A stretch of DNA of 64,000 bases from Rubripirellula tenax (GCF_007860125.1 NZ_SJPW01000002.1:496001-560000); one strand, 5' to 3'; shown: positions 51,664 to 61,486, counted from the stretch's first letter. Numbers and translations are program-made. Notes: generated by a model from the letters alone, not told the origin.

Positions 51664-54552
51664 TCAGCGTGTGACATCGATCGGATAGTTAAGAACACGA
51701 TTGCCGTCTTGTTCGACGGAACGCAGCAGCATTCGTTTTCCGACGAGCTCATCACCGTCGGGCCAGAAAATTTCTCGGCGGATCATTTCGCCGGGCTGGA
51801 TCGTCACAAAGCGGCGTTTGTATTGTCGTCCCGGCGGTGGAAACAACAAGCAGTCGTACGATTGCGCTCGCGTGGAACGATTCGTCATCTCGATTTGGAC
51901 TCGCATTTCGTTCCCGCGTAGCAATCGCGTCGTGATCTTGATCTCGAGCCCCTCGGGACCGACCGACAAATTGCGATGGACCGTGATCAGCTTTGGCGGC
52001 ACGGTTTCGAGTTCGAATTGCAGCGGAACATCGTAGTCACCGATCTTCGCAGTATTGCCCAGCACGACATCGAATGACTCGCTCGTCGATCGTCCACTGA
52101 GCGTTTCCCAGTTGCGGATGGGTGAGCTGATCGACCATGATTCAGGCGTCAAAATGCGAACGGTTCCAACCAAGCTGTCGCGAGTCGGATTGGCAAACTT
52201 GACACTCAACGATTGCACTTGGCCCAGCAGACTGTCGAGCTGTTTGGGTTGCAGTTCCACCGACATTCGGAATGCGAGCAGAGATGGGTCGGCCCCGACG
52301 ATGAAGATTGGAACCCGGCCGATCGAAACATGCTGGCACGGTTGGATCGGATCGGGTTGAATCGGTAAGTCGGTCACTCGCCCCCACACGTCGATCATTT
52401 GGACGTTGTCCCCCAAGTAGATTTTTTCGACCGCCGGCTCGGCCGACCACAACATCAACACGGCCCGATCGCCACCGACAAAGACGGCATTCTGCGCACC
52501 GCTTTGCAACTGAAGTGATCCCGTCTTGCGCAAGTTTCCGATCAATCGCGACGTCGTCCGCCATGGCAACAGCAGTTCGTCCGGCCGTCCGCTGGGGCGC
52601 AGCAAACCGTTTTGTGGATCGTAGGGATCGCTTACGAAGGCTGCCTGAACACGGTGCGAGCGAACCGTTGCCATCCGTAGAACGAGATCGCGGATACGGG
52701 CATCGCGGTCATAGCCGCTTTTATTGATCGGATCGAGCAATAGCCAAGTCCGCGGCCCGTCGCCGCGAGACTGGGATTCTCCCAGTTCCAAAAACGCATC
52801 TAATTCGTGTGCCGCCAACGGCGGATCACTGCTTCGGCAAACGGCTTGCCACGAAGCTTCTTTGCTATGCAGTTCTTCCTCTAACCAGGGCCACGAGATC
52901 GCGACCTCGATCGGTTGCCCAAATCCTTGCAGCCCCGTCGAAATCTGTTGAATAGACTCTTGCAAACGCGGTCGTCCCAGAAAGCTAAAATCGCGATCGC
53001 CGCCAAGTTGCCAGGTTCGGACCTTCAACGTTAAGCGCGTCATGATCGGTTCAAGCAATGGTTGCCAAGTATTGACGTCGCGAAACACTTGCGCGGCAAC
53101 AATGTCGCGGCGACCTCGCAATTGATACTTCGGTATCTGAGACTCGGGTGGCGCATCGAGCATGCCGATCGTTTGCAAACCCGAGTCTTGCAGACGCGAC
53201 AACAATGCGGCGACTTCTTCGGCACTCGCGGTGTCATCGGGAGCGATCCAACACGGATACTTGACCCAAGCAACACCGAGGCTGGACAACCATGTCGCCA
53301 ACTCGCGAGGCGATGCCGATCGTGATCCGCGCGGCAGCGTCCAACCGAACGGACCGTGCGGCGGCCCGCCCACCAAGTCGTCGATCACAACCAGCGTGAC
53401 CTCGGTTGATAGCGTGGACGTCTGTTTCCCCACGATGGACGCGGCGACGCGGTAGAACCCCGGTTCCAACCGTGGCAGCGCCCATGTGACTTCGGAATCG
53501 GGCGACACGACGGGCTTCTTTGATGACGATTTCGAAGCGGATTGCAAGTTGCCGTGACGCGCCGATAGTTGCTGTTTGGCAATCGCGCGACCGGCGTGAT
53601 CCAGCAAGGCGAATTGAATCGTCGAATCGCCCGACGGCAAACCCATGATCTTTGCCGTCGTGGTGATCGATTCGCCGACGCGATAGACACCGCGCGACTG
53701 GTTGGTCGTGATCTGCAGCTGCGGATACTGGTCGATCCGAAGGTTGTCGAACCCTATCGTGCCGCGAATGTCTTCGAGTCCATCGTCGCTGCGTTGCACA
53801 TGCACGCGAACCTGCATCGCTTTTGCCCCGACCGGTGGCCGTACCAAATCGACGCGGTAGGTCGTCCACTTGGTCGTCCCCGTGATTCGATCGGTCGAAT
53901 GGGCCGCAATTTCGTCGCCGCGTTCGTCCAAAAAAATCAGTTCCGCTCGAGCCGAGTCATGACGCAGTCCCTGAGTCATGATGTCGGCCGAGAATCGATA
54001 CTGAAACATTCGGCTGGCTTCGATCGTTGGCGACTGGGCCATCAATTGTCCACCGTCGAGGTCGATTCTCAAGTATCGATCGACCGTCATGTCCGAAATC
54101 GACGGCGGCAATGCCGGGAGGCTCGGGAATCGCGGCCGCAGGCTGGACCACATTCGCACCAGTTCGGTGTCGATCTGTCGCATCCGCTGGCCAAAGTCTT
54201 CGTCACGTGGAACGATCTGGTAACCGACGTACTTTGGAAATCCGTCGCCGATTCGTTGCTTCCAACCTTTGGGAGTCCCTTGGAAGTCGGGGTCGTCCCT
54301 ACGCCCGAAGGTCCACGAATAGCTCTCCAATTTTGTCAGAGACGCGACCAACTGATTTTCATCGGTCGACGAATCAGCGGGCAACGACTGGGCAACCGCC
54401 GTAGCCGCAAGCACGAATCCGACCATCCACGCAGCGATCAACCACCGCAGCGAGCGGATCGCAAACGCGCACGACGTTCCACCCGCCGATGCGGCGGTGT
54501 AGGCGTCTGCAGTTGCGACACGTAAGATGCCGCCGGTGTTGATACCGGTCAT
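51664..54552 (-). CDS. Large anchored protein with glycosidase-like TIM-barrel stretch
   Basis: The 962-residue protein may start further in than the ATG at 54552. A hydrophobic segment at about 35-54 (SLRWLIAAWMVGFVLAATA) acts as signal or anchor. Residues about 75-390 look like beta-sandwich modules, the middle part (about 405-670) resembles a glycoside-hydrolase-type TIM barrel (LGVAWVKYPCWIAPDD, WQLGGDRDF), and the C-terminal 250 residues return to beta-sandwich. I cannot identify catalytic acids, so enzyme activity is not claimed. The gene stands alone on its strand between the DUF4380 and TIM-barrel genes. Confidence 0.72.
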   Translation of the reverse strand: MTGINTGGILRVATADAYTAASAGGTSCAFAIRSLRWLIAAWMVGFVLAATAVAQSLPADSSTDENQLVASLTKLESYSWTFGRRDDPDFQGTPKGWKQRIGDGFPKYVGYQIVPRDEDFGQRMRQIDTELVRMWSSLRPRFPSLPALPPSISDMTVDRYLRIDLDGGQLMAQSPTIEASRMFQYRFSADIMTQGLRHDSARAELIFLDERGDEIAAHSTDRITGTTKWTTYRVDLVRPPVGAKAMQVRVHVQRSDDGLEDIRGTIGFDNLRIDQYPQLQITTNQSRGVYRVGESITTTAKIMGLPSGDSTIQFALLDHAGRAIAKQQLSARHGNLQSASKSSSKKPVVSPDSEVTWALPRLEPGFYRVAASIVGKQTSTLSTEVTLVVIDDLVGGPPHGPFGWTLPRGSRSASPRELATWLSSLGVAWVKYPCWIAPDDTASAEEVAALLSRLQDSGLQTIGMLDAPPESQIPKYQLRGRRDIVAAQVFRDVNTWQPLLEPIMTRLTLKVRTWQLGGDRDFSFLGRPRLQESIQQISTGLQGFGQPIEVAISWPWLEEELHSKEASWQAVCRSSDPPLAAHELDAFLELGESQSRGDGPRTWLLLDPINKSGYDRDARIRDLVLRMATVRSHRVQAAFVSDPYDPQNGLLRPSGRPDELLLPWRTTSRLIGNLRKTGSLQLQSGAQNAVFVGGDRAVLMLWSAEPAVEKIYLGDNVQMIDVWGRVTDLPIQPDPIQPCQHVSIGRVPIFIVGADPSLLAFRMSVELQPKQLDSLLGQVQSLSVKFANPTRDSLVGTVRILTPESWSISSPIRNWETLSGRSTSESFDVVLGNTAKIGDYDVPLQFELETVPPKLITVHRNLSVGPEGLEIKITTRLLRGNEMRVQIEMTNRSTRAQSYDCLLFPPPGRQYKRRFVTIQPGEMIRREIFWPDGDELVGKRMLLRSVEQDGNRVLNYPIDVTR

Positions 54553-54620
54553 GGGTGAGATGTCACGAGTATTAGCGAGAAGTAAAACCGAATGAACTTG
54601 AATCCGAGAGCGATCCCGAT

Positions 54621-55397
54621 ATGGCCGAGCTGAACCTGGCGTTGCGGACCGAACCGATGCGAATGGCGCTGCGTCCGTCCTTGGAATTGGCGTCCCGGTT
54701 GGGGGTCAGAGCCGTCGAGCTGGATGCGCGCAGCGGCATTCACCCTTCTCAATTGTCGGACACCGGGCTGCGACAGTTGCGAAAAATGCTGGACGACCTC
54801 AACTTGAAGGTCAGTTCTTTGCGTTTTCCGACTCGCAGGGGCTTCGATCGGCCAGAAAATCTCGACGAACGTGTGGACGCGACCAAGTCAGCAATGTTGC
54901 TAGCATATAAGCTGGGGGCTCCCGTGCTGGTCAATTCGATCGGATCGGTCCCCGACTCAGAAGACGATCCGCGTTACGCGACGCTGCGAGAAGTGATGGA
55001 CGATTTGGGGCGACACGGGGCTCGCGTCGGTGCGTTTTTTGCTGCGGAGACGGGTACCGAACCCGGCGAAGTGTTGGCGAAGCTTTTGAACACGTCGGAC
55101 GACGGTTTTGTCGGCGTTGCGTTCAATCCCGGCCAATTGATCATCAATCGTTTTTCAGTTCCCGACGCGGTGCGCGAACTTCGCGAGCGAATTCAATTAG
55201 TGTATGCGGTTGACGGCGTCATCGACCTCGCAGCCGGTCGTGGTATTGGGGTTCCTCTGGGACAGGGGATCGCCGATTTCCCGAACCTGATTGGCTTGTT
55301 GGAAGAGCATCGATACCGTGGCCGCTACGTCGTCGGACGAGCAGATTCGAGTATCGGTGAACTGAGTCAAAGTATCGAATACCTTCAAAACTTGTGA
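54621..55397 (+). CDS. Sugar-phosphate isomerase/epimerase-like TIM-barrel protein
   Basis: It has 258 residues with no signal peptide. It is an alpha/beta barrel of the AP-endonuclease-2/xylose-isomerase type, with LASRLGVRAVELDARSGIHP near the N-terminus and the FNPGQLIINRF and YAVDGVIDLAAG strands further on. The usual metal-binding Glu/Asp/His set is only partly visible, so activity is uncertain. It lies immediately before the transhydrogenase genes (overlapping the GTG alternative start) and is probably co-transcribed with them. A role in NAD(P)H metabolism is not implied by the fold. Confidence 0.8.
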   Translation: MAELNLALRTEPMRMALRPSLELASRLGVRAVELDARSGIHPSQLSDTGLRQLRKMLDDLNLKVSSLRFPTRRGFDRPENLDERVDATKSAMLLAYKLGAPVLVNSIGSVPDSEDDPRYATLREVMDDLGRHGARVGAFFAAETGTEPGEVLAKLLNTSDDGFVGVAFNPGQLIINRFSVPDAVRELRERIQLVYAVDGVIDLAAGRGIGVPLGQGIADFPNLIGLLEEHRYRGRYVVGRADSSIGELSQSIEYLQNL

Positions 55398-55405
55398 GCG
55401 GCTCC

Positions 55406-56542
55406 ATGCAGATCGGCGTACCGAAAGAAACGTTCCCCGGCGAGCGTCGAACCGGATTGGTTCCAGCCAATGCGAAAAAGTTAGTCGGTTACGGCTTCCG
55501 TGTCGTTGTCGAGTCCGGAACGGGAATCGAGTCCGGTTTTGATGACGAGGCGTACGTCCAAGCGGGCGCGACCGTGTCGGACGACCGTCGCGCCGTGCTT
55601 GCCGACGCCGACTTGGTGCTTCGCGTGCGGAAACCGTCGGCCGAAGAAATTGGCTGGCTCAAAGAGAACGCCGTCCATGTCAGCTTCCTTGACCCATTCA
55701 ACGATCCGGATCTGATTGGTGCGATGGCGGCGCAGGGTGTCACATCGCTGTCGATGGAGATGATTCCACGATCGACCATCGCACAAAAGATGGACGCGCT
55801 TTCGTCACAGGCCAACTTGGCCGGTTACGTGACCGTGATTCAGGCGGCCTACCATTGTCCGAAAGTCTTTCCGATGATGATGACCCCGTCGGGAACGATT
55901 CGCCCGGCCCGGGTGTTCATCATTGGTGCGGGTGTTGCGGGCCTGCAAGCGATCGCAACGGCGAAACGATTGGGGGCCCGTGTCGAGGCGTTTGATACCC
56001 GTCCTGTCGTTGCGGAACAAGTTCGGTCGCTGGGTGCAAAGTTTGTCGAGATCGATCTGGGCGAAGTCGGCCAAACCGACCAAGGTTACGCCAAAGCCCT
56101 TACGCCCGAGCAGATCGAACTCCAACGCCAAGGCCAGAAAGAAATCATTGCCGCGTCCGATGTCGTCATCACCACCGCGCAGCTGTTCGGTCGGCCGGCA
56201 CCACGAATCATCACCGCCGACATGGTCGCCGCAATGCAACCCGGAAGCGTGATCGTCGACATGGCGGTTGAAACGGGCGGCAACGTCGAAGGTTCGCAGT
56301 TGGACAAAATCGTTGACGTCGGTGGCGTCAAAATCATCGGGCTGGGAAACCTGCCTTCGGAAGTCAGCCGAAACGCCAGCGAAATGTATTCCAACAACTT
56401 GGTCAACCTGATCGAAGAGTTCTGGGACGCCGACGCCAAAGTGCTGACGCTGGATCCAGACAACGAAATTGTGCGTGCGGCTGTGATCACACGTGATCGA
56501 CAAGTGGTTAACGAATCCGTCCAAGCCAAAATGGGAACCTAA
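55406..56542 (+). CDS. pntAA: NAD(P) transhydrogenase, alpha subunit part 1
   Basis: It has 378 residues from the ATG at 55406; a GTG at 55394 overlapping the previous stop is possible. It opens with IGVPKETFPGERRTGLVP, the family's first motif. The NAD-binding domain has VIGAGVAGLQAIATAKRLGA-type sequence (FIIGAGVAGLQ), and DMAVETGGNVEGS is also conserved. This is the hydrophilic dI domain, without the membrane spans that are on the next gene. The enzyme moves hydride between NADH and NADP, coupled to proton flow. Gene order pntAA-pntAB-pntB is the split form of many bacteria. Confidence 0.95.
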   Translation: MQIGVPKETFPGERRTGLVPANAKKLVGYGFRVVVESGTGIESGFDDEAYVQAGATVSDDRRAVLADADLVLRVRKPSAEEIGWLKENAVHVSFLDPFNDPDLIGAMAAQGVTSLSMEMIPRSTIAQKMDALSSQANLAGYVTVIQAAYHCPKVFPMMMTPSGTIRPARVFIIGAGVAGLQAIATAKRLGARVEAFDTRPVVAEQVRSLGAKFVEIDLGEVGQTDQGYAKALTPEQIELQRQGQKEIIAASDVVITTAQLFGRPAPRIITADMVAAMQPGSVIVDMAVETGGNVEGSQLDKIVDVGGVKIIGLGNLPSEVSRNASEMYSNNLVNLIEEFWDADAKVLTLDPDNEIVRAAVITRDRQVVNESVQAKMGT

Positions 56543-56544
56543 AC

Positions 56545-56844
56545 ATGGACATGGTCTACCTGGGCTTCATCTTGATGTTGTCCGTCTTTTTGGGTTTCGA
56601 GTTGATCTCGAAAGTGCCCGCAACGCTCCACACACCGCTGATGTCCGGCGCCAACGCGATCTCGGGGATCACCGTCGTCGGTGCGATCTTGGCCGCCGGC
56701 GCCGACTTGGGTTCGTGGGCAACCGGGTTGGGTGCGTTGGCCGTTTTCTTTGCGATGATCAATGTCGTGGGTGGTTACATGGTTACCGACCGCATGCTTT
56801 CGATGTTTAAGAAGAAAGACAATTCGCCGAAGGAAAAATCATGA
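56545..56844 (+). CDS. pntAB: NAD(P) transhydrogenase, alpha subunit part 2
   Basis: It has 99 residues with three hydrophobic spans (about 2-22, 32-55 and 60-82). It is the short membrane part of the alpha chain, here a separate gene, starting 2 bases after pntAA and overlapping pntB by 4 bp. LISKVPATLHTPLMSGANAI is the conserved loop. Confidence 0.95.
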   Translation: MDMVYLGFILMLSVFLGFELISKVPATLHTPLMSGANAISGITVVGAILAAGADLGSWATGLGALAVFFAMINVVGGYMVTDRMLSMFKKKDNSPKEKS

Positions 56845-58217
56845 GTCCAGAAATCATCGGCGGCATTTACATCGTCACCGCGGCGATGTTCATTTACGGT
56901 CTTAAACGACTCGGTTCACCCGCAACCGCGGTTGGCGGAAATCTGATTTCGTCAGTCGCGATGTTGATCGCGGTGATCGTCACGATGCTGTCGCAACAGA
57001 TCGTCGACTATCGGTGGATCGCGGTTGCGGCCGTGTTGGGATCGATCGTCGGTGCGGTCGCCGCGCGCCGCGTCGCCATGACCGGTATGCCCGAGATGGT
57101 GGCGCTGTTCAACGGTTCGGGAGGGATCGCGTCGCTGCTGGTCGGCTGGGCTGCGCTTTATACCGCCAATGGCGAGTTCGGCATTTCGTCACCGTTCACG
57201 CTTGCCACGATCGTGCTGTCGATTCTGATTGGCGGCATCACGTTTACTGGCAGTTTGGTGGCATGGGCCAAGTTGGCCGAGAAGCTAGGCAGCGGCTCCG
57301 GTGCATTCGCCGGTCAGCGCTACGTCACGCTGTTGTTGCTTGCGATCACCATCGTCTGCAGCGTCATGATCGTGGCGTCGCCGGCCTGGACCAGTCCACT
57401 GATCTATGTCGTGATCGGCTTGTCGCTTGCCTTGGGGGTCTTTGCGGTGATTCCGATCGGTGGCGCTGATATGCCGGTGGTAATCTCGCTGCTGAATAGC
57501 TATTCCGGACTGGCCGCTTGCGCCGCGGGGTTCGCCATCAACAACACGATTTTGATCGTCGCCGGTGCGTTGGTCGGTGCCGCTGGCATCATCTTGACCA
57601 ACATCATGTGCCGCGCGATGAATCGGTCGCTGACCAACGTCTTGTTCTCGGGTTTTGCGACCTCCGGTCCGGCCACCAAGGTCGAAGGCGAAGTGAAGCC
57701 GATCACCCCGGACGATGCCTACTTGATCTTGGAAGCGGCTTCGTCGGTGGTGATGGTGCCCGGTTACGGAATGGCAGTGGCGCAAGCCCAGCACGTTGTT
57801 CGCGAACTGGGCGAATTGTTAGAAGCCAACGGCGCCGAAGTCGCCTACGCCATCCACCCGGTCGCCGGCCGAATGCCCGGTCACATGAATGTTTTGCTGG
57901 CCGAAGCCAACGTACCGTACGATCAATTGGTCGAGATGGACGACATCAACCGGCGAATCGAAACGGTCGATGTTGCGATCGTGATCGGCGCCAACGACGT
58001 CGTCAATCCAGCTGCTCGCGAAGATACAAACAGCCCAATTTACGGAATGCCGATCATCAATGTTGATCACGCCCGCACCGTGTTTGTGCTGAAGCGATCG
58101 ATGGCGTCGGGATTCTCGGGCGTCGAAAATCCGTTGTTCTTTGGCCAGAACACTCGCATGCTATTCGGCGACGCCAAAGCATCACTGGCCGCAGTGATCG
58201 CCGAATTTAAGTCCTAA
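56841..58217 (+). CDS. pntB: NAD(P) transhydrogenase, beta subunit
   Basis: The 458-residue protein has about nine spans in residues 1-260, making most of the proton channel, then the NADP-binding dIII domain. That domain carries VPGYGMAVAQAQH and YAIHPVAGRMPGHMNVLLAEA, standard dIII motifs. It ends with the conserved LFGDAKASL region. Length and spans agree with PntB. It overlaps pntAB by 4 bp (ATGA) and ends 10 bases from the convergent pepT. Together with the two alpha genes it makes the complete proton-translocating enzyme. Confidence 0.96.
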   Translation: MSPEIIGGIYIVTAAMFIYGLKRLGSPATAVGGNLISSVAMLIAVIVTMLSQQIVDYRWIAVAAVLGSIVGAVAARRVAMTGMPEMVALFNGSGGIASLLVGWAALYTANGEFGISSPFTLATIVLSILIGGITFTGSLVAWAKLAEKLGSGSGAFAGQRYVTLLLLAITIVCSVMIVASPAWTSPLIYVVIGLSLALGVFAVIPIGGADMPVVISLLNSYSGLAACAAGFAINNTILIVAGALVGAAGIILTNIMCRAMNRSLTNVLFSGFATSGPATKVEGEVKPITPDDAYLILEAASSVVMVPGYGMAVAQAQHVVRELGELLEANGAEVAYAIHPVAGRMPGHMNVLLAEANVPYDQLVEMDDINRRIETVDVAIVIGANDVVNPAAREDTNSPIYGMPIINVDHARTVFVLKRSMASGFSGVENPLFFGQNTRMLFGDAKASLAAVIAEFKS

Positions 58218-58227
58218 GGACGCAGTA

Positions 58228-59523
58228 TCAACTTTTCTGCTGACTCCAAAGCGACAACATTTCGATCAAGTGCTCGACCGCTTCGACCATTTCGTCCAGG
58301 CATGCGAACTCGGTCACGGCATGGATGTTGTGTTGTCCGCTCGACAGATTCGGCGTCGGAAGACCTTTTTCGGTCAACTGGCTGCCGTCGGTGCCACCGC
58401 GGATAATCATTCGCGTCGGCGTTCGCCCCAATCGCCTAAAGGCGTCCTCGGCAAGCGAGATGGATTCGGGCAGTTCTTCCAGCCCTTCTCGCAAATTTCG
58501 GTACTGGCGACGAACCAGGACCTCGGCCTTCAAGCCGGGCGTCTTAGCAGCAATCGAATCGGCCAGCGTTTGGATTTGTTTCGCGTACGTGACCAAGTCG
58601 TCGCTATCGAACGACCGTAAGATCAATTCGACCGTCGCTTCGCCTACTCCTCCGTGAATCCCGTGCGGATGGATGAAGCCTTCGCGGTTTTCGGTGGTCT
58701 CGGGCGTACATGTCTCGCGAGGCAACGTGGCCACCAAGTCGGCGGCCGCGCGCATCGCGTTGACCATTCGTCCCTTACCGATCGACGGGTGGATGTTGTG
58801 ACCCGTGAAACGAACCGTGGCTGCGTCCGCAGAAAACGTTTCGACATCGATGACCGATGCACCTCCGCCGTCGACGGTATAAGCAACCGTAGCATCGAGC
58901 TTGCTCAAATCAATCTTGTCAGTACCGCGACCGATTTCTTCGTCGCAAGTAAACAGCACTCGCACCGGGCCGTGTAACAGTTGCGGATTTTCGACCAACG
59001 TTTGCGCAAGCTCCATGATGATGGCGACGCCGGCTTTGTCATCGCCACCCAACAACGTCGTGCCGTCGGTCGTGATCAGCGTCTTGCCGATCATGTTTGC
59101 GAGTGACGGCGACGTCGCCAGCGAAATTGCGACACCGCTCGGCAAAGGAATGTCGCCACCGGCATAGGCATCGATGACCTGTGGACGCACGTCTGCGCCG
59201 GGAGCCTCGGGGGACGTATCCAAGTGAGCGACCAACGCGACGATGGGGCTGTTGCCGCCGTCCGATGCGGGGACGGTTCCCCACACCAGCGAATTTTCGT
59301 CCTGTTCGACATCCGTGATCGACATGGCTGCCAATTCATCGCACAGCATCGCGCCCAGATCCCGTTGTCCCGACGAACTGGGGTAAGCGTCCGTTTCAGG
59401 GTTGGCGGTCGTATCGACGCGGACGTACCTCAAAAAGCGGTCCAACAGTCGGTCACGGTCGACGACGGTTTCGACCGACGCGGAAGTTTTCTTCGATGAC
59501 ATCGCATTCTCGGGGCTAGGCAT
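58228..59523 (-). CDS. pepT: Tripeptide aminopeptidase (peptidase T)
   Basis: PepT removes the N-terminal residue of tripeptides in the cytoplasm using two zinc ions. The 431-residue length is close to the usual 408. HLDTSP holds His100 and Asp102, GGDDKAG gives the bridging Asp161, and CDEEIGRG gives the catalytic Glu195 and zinc-binding Glu196. The C-terminal PNLSSGQHNIHAVTEF includes the last zinc-binding His. An in-frame ATG at 59502 could be the real start. It is convergent with pntB and divergent from the exonuclease gene. Confidence 0.95.
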   Translation of the reverse strand: MPSPENAMSSKKTSASVETVVDRDRLLDRFLRYVRVDTTANPETDAYPSSSGQRDLGAMLCDELAAMSITDVEQDENSLVWGTVPASDGGNSPIVALVAHLDTSPEAPGADVRPQVIDAYAGGDIPLPSGVAISLATSPSLANMIGKTLITTDGTTLLGGDDKAGVAIIMELAQTLVENPQLLHGPVRVLFTCDEEIGRGTDKIDLSKLDATVAYTVDGGGASVIDVETFSADAATVRFTGHNIHPSIGKGRMVNAMRAAADLVATLPRETCTPETTENREGFIHPHGIHGGVGEATVELILRSFDSDDLVTYAKQIQTLADSIAAKTPGLKAEVLVRRQYRNLREGLEELPESISLAEDAFRRLGRTPTRMIIRGGTDGSQLTEKGLPTPNLSSGQHNIHAVTEFACLDEMVEAVEHLIEMLSLWSQQKS

Positions 59524-59617
59524 TCATTCGTCTTGGCGGTTGCCGCTACATTGTTTCATAGAACCCTGGTCGTAGGCACCCGCCGACACCCGCCGATCTT
59601 TTTGACGCGAGATACAG

Positions 59618-60535
59618 ATGGCCGATCAAGTCGCTTTTTTGATTTTCGATGTAGAGAGTGTTGCCGACGGCGACCTGGTATCCAAGGTGCGGTACCCGGG
59701 CCAAGACTTGACACCCAAGAACGCGATCGCCACGTTTCAAGACGAATTGATGGAAGCCAAAGGGACGACATTTATTCCCTACACCTATCAAGTCCCCGTG
59801 GCCGTGGTCGTCGCGAAAGTTGCAATGGACTTTCGGCTGATCGACATTGTTTCGCTTGACGAGCCCGAGTTTCGCCCCCACGTCATCACCCAGCATTTTT
59901 GGCGTGGTTGGGAAGCGTACAAGTATCCGACTTGGGTGACGTTCAACGGACGATCGTTCGACTTGCCGATCATGGAACTGGCCGCTTATCGATTCGGTGT
60001 GCCGCTGCAAAAATGGTTTCGCGGCGAAGGGTACAAGTCGCCCAGGAATCGGTACAACGTCGGATCGCACTTGGATCTCCAAGATGTGCTGACCAATTTT
60101 GGAGCGGCCCGTTGCGAAGGAGGATTAAATTTGATTTCGCAAATGCTGGGCAAGCCCGGAAAAATGGATCTTCGCGGTGATCAGGTCCAACAGCAGTTTG
60201 ACGAGGGGAACAAGAAAGCGATCAGCGATTATTGCCGCTGCGATGTCTTGGACACGTACTTTGTCTTTTTAAGGACGCGGGTCTTGGCGGGCCAAGTCAC
60301 ACTTGACGAAGAGATCGAATTGGTCGCCGAAGCAAAACAGTGGATCGTCGACCGAGCGGATGACTGCGAAGCCTATCAACACTACCTAAAATACTGGGTC
60401 GGATGGCATAACCCATGGGTCGAGGAAGAAGGTGCGCCGGACAAAGGTGCGCCGGACAAGGGTGCGTTGGACAAGGGTGCGCCGGACGAGGGTGCGCCGG
60501 AGGGAAGTGCGCCAGGCGATCCCGAGGCGTCATGA
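59618..60535 (+). CDS. 3'-5' exonuclease related to PolB proofreading domain, with repeat tail
   Basis: The 305-residue protein matches the predicted PolB-like 3'-5' exonuclease family. Motif I is FDVES (Asp11, Glu13), motif II lies in FNGRSFDLPIMELAAYR, and motif III in DYCRCDVLDTYFVF. These give the acidic metal-binding set of DEDD nucleases. Residues 272-301 are GAPDK-type pentapeptides encoded by 15-bp tandem repeats, an addition to the normal length of about 260-270. It is divergent from pepT. A DNA-repair or degradation role is likely, but the substrate is not shown. Confidence 0.88.
   Translation: MADQVAFLIFDVESVADGDLVSKVRYPGQDLTPKNAIATFQDELMEAKGTTFIPYTYQVPVAVVVAKVAMDFRLIDIVSLDEPEFRPHVITQHFWRGWEAYKYPTWVTFNGRSFDLPIMELAAYRFGVPLQKWFRGEGYKSPRNRYNVGSHLDLQDVLTNFGAARCEGGLNLISQMLGKPGKMDLRGDQVQQQFDEGNKKAISDYCRCDVLDTYFVFLRTRVLAGQVTLDEEIELVAEAKQWIVDRADDCEAYQHYLKYWVGWHNPWVEEEGAPDKGAPDKGALDKGAPDEGAPEGSAPGDPEAS
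60431..60520. repeat. 15-bp in-frame tandem repeat, six units
   Basis: Units begin at 60431, 60446, 60461, 60476, 60491 and 60506 with the consensus GGTGCGCCGGACAAG. They encode GAPDK, GAPDK, GALDK, GAPDE, GAPEG and SAPGD at the end of the exonuclease. Confidence 0.92.
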
Positions 60536-60673
60536 CGTTCGGATCCGGCGGGCTTCGTTCGGGCATCCGTGACGCCGCTGGACAGAAACGAACTTGCCAA
60601 CGACCGAATCGATTGCTTATAGGGAAGTGTTCAGCGTCAAGTTGCCTCGATTCTCGCGCAGGAAGCCAGCCCC

Positions 60674-61465
60674 GTGTCACACTCGCCTCATCCCAGTTCG
60701 GACTCGGTTTCGAAGTCAGAAATTGCCGACTTTTACGACGGATTCAGCGATCGTTTGGTCAGCGGCTATGTGACTGGAAATCCGCGTCTGTCGCACGCGT
60801 TGGCGTTTGCAACCGAAAACGTTCCCGAATCGGCCGAATCGATCCTAGAAGTCGGCTGTGGAGTCGGCGAAACGACGAACCACCTGTGTTCGGCGCGGCC
60901 GGATTTGCGTGCCGTTGGCGTGGACATCAGTACCGAAAACGTGCGAATGGCGAAGCGGTTGTTTGCCGACTCGACAAACGCGCACTTCGAAGTCAACGAT
61001 CTGACATCGCCCGTCGGTGGCGGTCCGTTCGATGTGGTGACGCTATTGGACGTTTACGAACACATTCCTGCGGTCGAGCGACCTCGCTTTCACGCCAACC
61101 TTCGTCAATCGATGGGTGAGAAATCGCGACTGATCGTGACCTGTCCTAGTTTTTTGCATCAACAACATTTGTACGCCAACGAACCCGAAGGGTTACAGAT
61201 CGTTGACGAGATCATTGGGCCAGCGGATTTCTTGCAATTGGCAAGCGATTTGGGCGGTCATTTGACTCACTTACAATACGAATCCGTTTGGCGAACCAAC
61301 GATTACGTCTATGCCGTCATCGATATCCAAATGGCGTATCAGTGGAAACCCAAACCTCGTGGAATCGAGCGATGGTCAATGAAGCTGGCCAAGTTTGTCG
61401 ACAAGACTCCACTGGGTGGACCGGCTCGTCGATCGCGACTCGTCAAACGAAATCTTGCCGCTTAA
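60674..61465 (+). CDS. Class I SAM-dependent methyltransferase
   Basis: A GTG start gives 263 residues. The SAM-binding motif ILEVGCGVGE is at 57-66, the acidic second-strand end is in GVDIS, and LLDVYEHIP serves as motif IV. No zinc-binding or membrane segment is seen. The type matches small-molecule and glycan methyltransferases. Its neighbours to the right are glycosyltransferases, which favours a sugar or lipid-glycan substrate (inference). Confidence 0.88.
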   Translation: MSHSPHPSSDSVSKSEIADFYDGFSDRLVSGYVTGNPRLSHALAFATENVPESAESILEVGCGVGETTNHLCSARPDLRAVGVDISTENVRMAKRLFADSTNAHFEVNDLTSPVGGGPFDVVTLLDVYEHIPAVERPRFHANLRQSMGEKSRLIVTCPSFLHQQHLYANEPEGLQIVDEIIGPADFLQLASDLGGHLTHLQYESVWRTNDYVYAVIDIQMAYQWKPKPRGIERWSMKLAKFVDKTPLGGPARRSRLVKRNLAA

Positions 61466-61486
61466 ACGGCCCAGGCGATTGCCATC

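Noticed and set aside
53569-54525. 318-codon open frame antisense to the 962-residue gene
   Set aside because: Arg- and His-rich, without a signal or motif; the opposite frame has a signal segment and folded-domain character.
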